NCBI GenBank assembly: GCA_963513935.1
Contig: OY740768.1
Coordinates: forward strand, 41,782,368-41,846,367
Direction: 5' to 3'
From: Aphrophora alni
Taxonomy: Eukaryota > Arthropoda > Insecta > Hemiptera > Aphrophoridae
Length of the DNA: 64,000 nt
Both the position numbers and the translations under genes were made by a program. Shown piece after piece: positions 57,501 to 64,000 of this stretch. The notes beneath the pieces were generated by a model. The model worked only from the letters and a program-made list of their open reading frames with translations. It was not told the origin of the DNA and made no database searches. Numbering within the stretch: position 1 is the stretch's first letter; every line of letters starts with the position of its first letter.

Positions 57501-58155
57501 AAAGTGAAAGTGCAGCCAAACTACTGTTTGAAGCAAATGAAAGATTAAAGAAAGCTTTGAAAGAAAAGGATTTTAGTAATGCATTTTTGGCACAAGCTAT
57601 GCTGGAAGGTGTCACTAAAGTACAGGAAGCGGCAACAGAGAAAAGACGCAGTGTTCAGAATTTACAAGTTAATTTAGAAAAACGAAAAACAAGCCTAATT
57701 TCAGACTTTTTCAAGAAAAAGTAATTGTTTTTACTAAATTTGATAACAATTTGTTAACTCCTATTATTACCAAATACTTTGTTTTTGTTTACGTTTTACA
57801 TGTATGCTTTATTAGTGGTCTTTATTTGAATTTTTATGCTGTAATTCGTTTAGTAAATAAATTATAAAAAAATGAACAAAACAGAGAAAAAATAAGGGGC
57901 GGTTGAGGACGATTTTTTTCTTTGTTTTGTTTATTGAAATTGGGTAATTTGTAGACATTATTTTCCTGTATATTTATACCCTTCTACTTAATTAAATATA
58001 TAACAGTCTTCATTTTTTATTACTTTATAGTTCTAAGCAAATTTAATTTAATCACATACTCACTTTAAAAAAAATAGTCACTTTTTTTTCACTTTTTTAT
58101 AAAATTTAGTCATTTTTTTCACTTTTTTTTACCCCATAAACTGTTACCAGCCCTG
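54576..58155 (+). mobile_element. hAT transposon, 3580 bp, nearly complete
   Basis: 8-bp duplication GGGTTATG (54568-54575 and 58156-58163) and perfect 17-bp inverted ends CAGGGCTGGTAACAGTT. Both subterminal regions are packed with CACTTTTTT repeats in mirrored orientation. It carries a two-exon transposase gene with two lesions. It is inserted in the second half of the ninth snoRNA-like unit, in the sense direction of RpL26. Confidence 0.92.
55045..57724 (+). pseudogene. hAT transposase, two exons, two lesions
   Basis: Exon 1 starts at ATG 55045 (MGRCKFQNLWLDKNDPQGYK), shifts frame in the GGGGGAAAAAAA run near 55116-55127, then reads a BED-like finger (LLCKICDKII...HSNKTIH) to a CTG|GTAAGT donor at 55485. 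Exon 2 from about 55712 has one in-frame TAA at 55802-55804, then 636 codons: LLFDETTN, MLESDSPNVNKS and CDIHTIHNAF of the RNase H-like fold, the hAT dimerisation segment (HGNADVERGFSTSGR), and a Lys/Glu-rich coiled-coil tail unusual for the family. Lesions are few, so decay is recent; the second ORF could still yield a protein from ATG 55814. Confidence 0.85.
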
Positions 58156-58163
58156 GGGTTATG

Positions 58164-58223
58164 TTTTGTATGAGAGGGTTGGGGTTTTGTCCATTAGTTG
58201 AAATAAATATAACACAGCTCATA
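58164..58223 (+). pseudogene. snoRNA-like unit 9, right half
   Basis: TTTTGTATGAGAGGGTTGGGG, then TCCATTAGTTGAAATAAATA and CACAGCTCAT align with the end of the units. The D box is degraded, and it ends about 55 nt before the RpL26 3' splice site at 58278. Confidence 0.6.
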
Positions 58224-58278
58224 TTTACGAAGAAGAAACAGCTTAAAATTTTTTACTAAATGTAATTTTTATTTTTAG

Positions 58279-58416
58279 ACTGTTATTGTCAAACTAAAGA
58301 TGGACAAGGACAGGAAAAAGATAATTGAAAGGAGAGCTAAAGGACGTGCCCTGGCACTTGGAAAGGATAAGGGCAAATATACTGAGGAAACTACCACCGC
58401 AATGGAGACCTCATAA
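58279..58416 (+). CDS. RpL26: Ribosomal protein L26, last coding exon
   Basis: 45 codons and a stop: [37 protein letters not shown] and a short variable tail ending METS. The acceptor is TTTTTAG at 58272-58278. With the other two exons it gives 148 residues, the usual length of the family. The residues around the junction (HPSK|TVIVKLK) match the family pattern HPSKVVITRLK. Confidence 0.96.
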   Translation, partial: TVIVKLKMDKDRKKIIERRAKGRALALGKDKGKYTEETTTAMETS

Positions 58417-58437
58417 TTATATTGTTCATTTTAAAAT

Positions 58438-58443
58438 AATAAA
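58438..58443 (+). terminator. RpL26 polyadenylation signal
   Basis: AATAAA 22 nt after the stop codon, giving a very short 3' UTR, as is common for ribosomal protein genes. It is the first such signal after the stop. Confidence 0.7.
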
Positions 58444-58449
58444 CCCAAT

Positions 58450-59850
58450 TTTTTTGCTGTCCAGAGTCTATTATTTTTCCTGTTTTATATTATCTTTCCT
58501 GTTTAAAGTTTTAGGTGGTTATAATAATTTATTGTTATATTACAGGGTGTCAAAAAATTGGATAATTAAAAGTGGGGATTGTACAAGTGGGGATTAAGTA
58601 GCGTATGATTATCCACAACTATTCCTCCCTTCGGATTTTGAATGCTTAGAATTCAGTATTCCTAAAAATGATTTGTTATTTTGTGTAGTTGGGATTTTAG
58701 TATGCGAGCAGGTATGACAGTCGGAAAAATCGATTAAAAATCATTTAATGCAAGTCAGTAAACTTCTTTTTAACCAGTATAAAGAAGAAGTCAACTTTGG
58801 AGAAGCACATTTTCAATGTATGACTTGGACTTTTAGCTGTAAAAATATAACAAGAGCTTGAGACTTGTTGCCTATGAACCACAACTTAATATCAAGAAGT
58901 ACAAATTAAACATGATTAAATTACAGTATACAAATACAATTGTATAATTTTAGACTAAGAGTCTAACAATATTCTATATTCAATAAGCTTAAAGAAGGTT
59001 TCATTTTAATCGACAATCCAACATGTAGCAAATATGGTTGAACTAGCGACTTTTGCATGATCAGTTATATAATAGCTGATCTTGATCAAATTTAATTAAT
59101 TTTCCAACCCTATGTGTATTTTTTTGAAGTACAGAATTAGCTTAGTAACAACTTGATGTCTCAAAGTTCATGATAGAGAAAATCCCAATAAGAAAATTTA
59201 CCTGGAATTATTTTTGCATAAGCACTTACAATTTAAATATACTGTGCATTAAAGAAATACTTATTGTTGACTCATTACTTGTTTTAAAAGAAAAATGATA
59301 AGTACCTTGGCAAGGTGATGGTTATTCAATTTCGCACTGAATCAAAATATACTGCACTTTTACAGTGATGTTTCTCAAGCAGTTGATATCAGAATGATTA
59401 ATTTCAATTTTTGAAACTTGTCAACATATCTATATCAGCTTTTGTAGTTTTTAAATACAAAAAGAAATTAATTTCATGTATATGAATAGTCTGCAATTTC
59501 AATAGCATGATGTGGGTCACCTACCTAGCTACATATGGATAAGAAAGTGAGCCATTTTTGCTGATGAAACATGGGACTGGAGTTTAAGGAACTCTCGATG
59601 AAAGAACTGCTTTCAAAAATATATTCCTGAAAATAATAGACAGCTAACTTGGCAAGAAGGACAAAAGCATATGAAGTAGTGTGTTGTTCTTCAGGAGTTG
59701 ATGGAGCTGCTTCAAAACTTTGAAGTTTTTTCTCTTAGGATATCACTTTACACTATCCCAATGAGTGTGTACATTTTTTTTAATGTTATGTTGAGCTTTA
59801 AAACTTCAAAACCTTATCTGAACTCCATTCTTACATTAAAGACAATAGCT
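58450..59850. other. AT-rich sequence downstream of RpL26
   Basis: No gene. The part from about 59480 to 59850 probably belongs to the hAT remnant that follows but is too decayed to read. Confidence 0.4.
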
Positions 59851-60085
59851 TGACAAGCACTTCCCCCACTCTAGAAATTGTTATTGGAATGTTTCTGACA
59901 TTACCAGTAACCAACTGTACTGAGGGAAAGACTTTTTCAGTTTTAATCAGAGTTTAAAATATCACGAAAGCATCCCTCCTCAATAATAAATTGAAGTCTT
60001 AGTTTTAATATGCACTGAAAAAGATATAACTTTGAAAGTTACTTCTCAATAATTGTAGATGAGTTTGCAGAGAAAATGTATATAA
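59851..60085 (+). pseudogene. hAT dimerisation-domain remnant
   Basis: With stops, the + strand reads IVIGMFLTLPVTNCTEGKTF, then SVLIRV and SLLNNKLKS, VLICTEKDITLKV. It fits the hAT C-terminal pattern (LLTLPVTxASxERSFSxLKxIKxxLRSTM...LSIExD) of ZMYM-like transposases, possibly the same family as 34800-36077. Confidence 0.6.
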
Positions 60086-61907
60086 CTTCATTAAAAACTT
60101 AACCAGAGTTAAAAAGAAGTATGAATGCATTTTCTTAAGTTGAGACTAAAAAGCAAGAAATTATAATTGAATTTAAAGAAAAGAAAATTGAAACAATAAA
60201 AAACGAAATATTGTTAGATTGAGTTTTAACTAACATTATAAAATAAGAATAAGGAATTAAAATTATTATTTTGTTCTAAAAATATTGGTAAAGGGAAGCA
60301 AGTTTAGCCATATATTCAAAAATTTGCTCAGACAGAGTCTATGGTGCATTTTCACTTTTGAAAACAACTATTGAACTGGCATTTTTGTTGGCGGTTAGTT
60401 TGTTTAGTTTTTAGAGATAAATGAATTAATAATTTGTATTTTTACAAGTTTTGATTTAAATTTAAAATTTTATTTTCATTCCAATATTTACTTTTTTTTT
60501 GTTGCCACCACCTAAAATACTATTAAATTTGTTTTATCCGTAATTGACGAATTAGAACAAAATAAGATATGAACGCTCAAGAAGACATTGTTGTAATCCT
60601 CCAATTTTATTTAAATTTGACCTTTAGAGCAAGGTTCAAAAAACAAGACCTATAAGGAAATAATATGCTCTCTGAATTTTCAGTTGTAATTTAAAACAAC
60701 TTACACATAAAATACAATATCTTTTCTTGTTTCGACAACATGACCAACTTATTATATTTTCGTTTTAAAATCCAATTATTTAACGTTTTCCTTTTACGAG
60801 ACTATAATAAATAATTAATTGTAAAGGGGAAATGAAATATATCAAATTTTGCAGCAACTAGGACCGTCAGGCGCTCACTTTTTAATGAGTCTGGGTTTAG
60901 CAAGATCGGTCATCGTCTTTTTTTCTTTTCTTTTTTTTTTTTTTTTTAAAGGAAAAAGAAAAAATATATAATAAAGACCGTTTGCTTCCGATTATTCTAA
61001 TACAGTAGTTTCATGTTTGGAAGAAAACAAGAGAGACATAATAGGAAAATTAAAAAGATGGATCTAGCCCAAAACTAAATAAAAAAAGATGTAGATCATC
61101 ACGGGATTACAAAGCTCCTACTCACTAAAGTAAGTCCCTAAGGATCGATTGTTTTTTAAAGTCCAAAATCTACGTCATACATTTATTCTCAAAGAAATAT
61201 TCTCATTATTTTCAAAGAAATATGATAATAAATATTTCTAAGAGTTATGTATGCTTAAAGAATTAAAACGTATTTCTAATTTTTAAATAGATAATAATAT
61301 ACTGAACTACAAAAATTAGAAAATAAAAATTATTGATTTTGTAGTAAATGTATGAAACAAGTAATTTTTGGGCATTTTACAATTCACTAAAAACAGCTAA
61401 AAGAAATGGATTGCTAGCTCATAAAACACTGCGTTGGTTTTATATTGGGTCGGAAATCATTTATTCTTCTAACTCCTTCCTTCTCCACGTCCTTTCTCTT
61501 TGAAGTCCTCAAGGCCACAAACGTCCTTGACGCTGTTACATAGGCCTACAGAAGCTACCAGACTATATTTATATTTTACACTTTACACAAGCTAAGTATT
61601 ATATAAAATAAATACCACTTACACTTTATAAAAAATATCGTTTAATTGAGTATATGAAAAAAGGCGAACATGTACTGATCAGATTTTGAACGAAATAATA
61701 GGTTGAGTTTTAAAATAAATTATAAAGTAAAAATAAAACTCAATAATAAATTACGACTCAAATAAAATATCTGAGCAGTGGACTTTCTTTGCTTTTAATT
61801 ATCTTTAAAGCGTGATATAATACACAACTTTAGAAGAAAAAGAGGAGGAGATATGGAAACGCTTTAAAGTTGTTCTTATGGGACTACAAATTAAATATGG
61901 CGTGCAT
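60086..61907. other. AT-rich sequence, nothing recognised
   Basis: No ORF, exon or repeat end that I can defend. A short T-rich and A-rich inverted segment lies at 60916-60966. Confidence 0.4.
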
Positions 61908-62233
61908 TTAGAGCCATACTACACGGGAAGAAAAAACGCGACCGAATGTCGGGGGCAGAAAAGCGTAGGCATTGTATTCCTGGTTAACCTATGGTCCAAC
62001 TATACGAACCGAATTGACCAGGCCGACAGACGCGTCAGCAAGCGGAGAGGCGGTTTTTACGCCAAGCGACGCGCAAATTCGGCTAGCAAAAATTCCGCTT
62101 ATCAAACTATACGGACAGAACCCCGACCGAAAACAAAAGCGCGCCAGGTGGCTCTGTGCAGAACCTAGTATCTAAACAAACCAAGTTGAGGAATTTACAA
62201 GTAAGGTTATATTCAACTATTATTGTTTTAAAT

Positions 62234-62374
62234 ATGTTCGACACTGAACGGTTTATTGTAGAAGTAGAAGAACGACCAGTCCTTTACGACGTGAGTTGTA
62301 AGGAATATAGTAATAAAATTATTAAATCACAATGTTGGCTCGAGGTTTGCAAGGCAATTGACGGGGATTGGAAT
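62234..62374 (+). CDS. MADF domain exon of the Harbinger element (truncated gene)
   Basis: ATG at 62234 opens MFDTERFIVEVEERPVLYDV followed by SCKEYSNKIIKSQCWLEVCK and AIDGDWNKS: a MADF (Myb/SANT-like) DNA-binding domain, the standard second protein of animal Harbinger elements. It may stop at a GG|GTGGGT donor; read through, the frame continues into antisense of the facing gene to 62503. The rest of the gene is deleted. Confidence 0.75.
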
Positions 62375-62375
62375 A

Positions 62376-62481
62376 AAAGTGGGTGGGTTGACCATCGCCT
62401 TTCCTTCTCCGTAAACATAACATCATGCAAACAATTCAATAAATGTTCTGCATCAACACAAGCGATATCTATCTCATCCAT
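62376..62481 (-). pseudogene. Probable start of the Harbinger transposase gene
   Basis: Minus-strand ATG at 62481 opens MDEIDIACVDAEHLLNCLHD followed by VMFTEKERRWSTHPLLF. The ERRWSTHPL part resembles the RRRWWVHP segment near the start of Harbinger transposases. The frame then runs into the MADF exon on the other strand, so almost all of the nuclease is missing. Confidence 0.5.
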
Positions 62482-62690
62482 TTTGGTACGGAATAAACTA
62501 TAAAAATAGGTTATAATAATGTCACAACAAGCATTTCGTCGGTCCAAAAAAACGCTCGTATAGTTACGCACCCCGAAATTCGACGCAGAATTCAGGCCGA
62601 AATATTATGCTCGTATAGTCTGCAAAAATTTGGCGGGGATTAACCTGATGTTTCGGTCGCGTATTTTCTGCCCGTATAGAATGGCCATTA

Positions 62691-63562
62691 CCACTTCATA
62701 AATAAAAAGTAGTTCACACATACGTCATAGTTTTTTGTTTGTGATTTAGAAGCGAAAAACTTCTCGTTCATCGTCGCCTTAAAATAAAAAGCACAAATAG
62801 AGACTCGTAACCATCGAACACTCTAATAGCATCAGTTTTGGAAGAGAACAAAAAGAGGAATCTAACCCAAAACTGGATAGGACCTCGGGATTATTACGCT
62901 ATACAGTATGTGAACGTCTGAGAGGGATACACATAGTAACATAGTGTACACATATTCGCTAATACATCATTACCTTAAGTTTTTAGTTTTAAATTTAATG
63001 TAGTTTAATTATAATTTTGAAAACACTATAAAATAAAATTACGGTTGCGTAAATACATCAAATTTTAAAATTCCAATTATTATTGACGACAATGACGTCA
63101 CAGCAGATTTTGAGGTTGTAATCTATGACTGCGTCGTCTGTTAATGAGTTAAAATATCCCAGATTCTTTATCTTTCGTAATTTCTATCTTTTAACATTTT
63201 TAAACTTTCAGGAAATTTAATATTTTGATATAAAATAAGTTAACTTTAACTTAAAATATCCCAACATGATGTTAATGCATGTCGATTAATATTCAAACAG
63301 TACAGATAAAATTCTCTTTGGAAATAACGTATTGGCTTGATTGAATTCTCTATGGCACATATCTCCAAGGTCTTGCAAAACCATGGTCGTAAAACTGGTA
63401 CTCTCCCCCCCTTTCCTCTATCTTCTATTCAATCTTAATTCATTAGTTTCTGCAGACATTCTTTGTTGGTATGTTCGGTTTGAATTCAGTAGGTACTGGT
63501 TGTTTTTATTTTAATAAAATTTAGGCGAATTGTGTTGGGTATAAGAATTTTTCTTCTACAAC
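62691..63562. other. AT-rich sequence, possible promoter at the right end
   Basis: No feature recognised. If the exon at 63563 is real, its promoter should lie in the last few hundred bases. Confidence 0.35.
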
Positions 63563-63598
63563 ATGAGTTTCACCAGGGGAAGTCAATTTATGACAAAG
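63563..63598 (+). CDS. Possible first coding exon of an unknown gene
   Basis: ACAACATGAG is a good start context; 12 codons (MSFTRGSQFMTK) run to a strong AAAG|GTAAGT donor at 63599. Too short for any homology statement. The rest of the gene would be to the right of the window. Confidence 0.3.
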
Positions 63599-64000
63599 GT
63601 AAGTTAAGATATGAAATAAAGATAAATATAATAATAATTTTCAAATAGTTTGATGAGAGATATAATCAACTTGTTTGTCCTTTACCAACAAGTGGGATGA
63701 CGTTTCATGTACAAATATACAAACTGTTATTCTTATGATGGCATCAATTGATGTTTTTTTATTTATTATTATTTTTTTTTTTTGATATTATTTAAAAAAT
63801 ATTAATAATAATAATGTTGTTTTTTGTCATATAGTTTAATATACTATATTTTTTAAACAATTACGTAGTTCGTTATTATTAATTTTAAAGGGACCAAATA
63901 TAGTTATTTCAATATATGTATTATATCAAAATTAGAATATTACAGTCCCCCCCTTTCCATTCTTACAAAACATATTTTGCAACTCAGTTTCCTCTTTTTA
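63599..64000. other. AT-rich sequence, probable intron
   Basis: T-rich and A-rich with no feature; it would be the first intron of the gene starting at 63563, if that gene is real. Confidence 0.3.

Larger units (their letters stand above)
61911..62687 (+). mobile_element. PIF/Harbinger derivative, 777 bp
   Basis: TTA duplication (61908-61910 and 62688-62690) and inverted ends of about 35 bp sharing CTAYACGGG, AGAAAA and ACGCGACCGAA. CTATACG-type motifs recur inside both ends (61999, 62107, 62549 and 62612 regions), likely transposase binding sites. Inside are the start of a MADF gene and, facing it, what looks like the start of a second gene. This fits a two-gene Harbinger element that lost its middle. 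Confidence 0.85.

Noticed and set aside
57313..57615. Minus-strand Ser/Phe-rich ORF of 100 codons
   Set aside because: It is the shadow of the Lys/Glu-rich tail of the hAT transposase.

Overview
The window is AT-rich, intron-bearing animal DNA, almost certainly from an insect; a hemipteran is plausible but not shown. The only gene I can name with confidence is ribosomal protein L26 (RpL26, uL24) on the + strand. Its three coding exons (38925-39092, 44344-44484, 58279-58416) join in phase to a 148-residue protein and span 19.5 kb. Most of the rest is transposable elements of many kinds, several nested inside each other, plus AT-rich sequence in which I see nothing.

Layout. 1-9.1 kb: an LTR retroelement on the minus strand (an Asn-rich gag-like ORF, a primer binding site and an LTR), decayed LTR copies, and a solo LTR (7505-9052) inside a repeat. 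9.4-13.8 kb: remnants of a DNA transposon with a DUF4817-like ORF and of a LINE, a long (TC)n tract and a minisatellite. 16-21.5 kb: inverted-repeat elements, some carrying pieces of 5S rRNA sequence, a fold-back element, and two weakly supported host genes. 23.4-33.65 kb: a DNA transposon of a type I cannot place (10-bp inverted ends, AAGT duplication, repeated TGTCACGTACGGGACA motifs, a 669-codon transposase broken by one stop). A young Gypsy-type retrotransposon (26526-33015) with nearly identical 1613-bp LTRs and a truncated pol is inserted in it. 33.7-38.7 kb: piggyBac and hAT remnants.

RpL26 introns. Intron 39093-44343 holds an internally deleted hAT element that still encodes a BED finger, a decayed Gypsy element whose LTR contains a minisatellite, and a fold-back element. 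Intron 44485-58278 holds an array of eight near-identical units of about 134 nt, each with an exact C box (ATGATGA), an exact D box (CTGA) and a short closing stem. I read these as C/D box snoRNA genes in the sense orientation of the host gene. A ninth, degenerate unit lies nearest the 3' splice site and has been split by a 3.58-kb hAT element. TTAA-flanked (piggyBac-type) elements and a pogo/Tigger element have also entered the array; paralogous units keep the empty sites.

Downstream (58.4-64 kb): a hAT remnant, a PIF/Harbinger derivative (61911-62687) that keeps the start of a MADF gene and what looks like the start of a transposase gene facing each other, and one possible first coding exon at 63563. 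Everything rests on reading the sequence; no database search was run.
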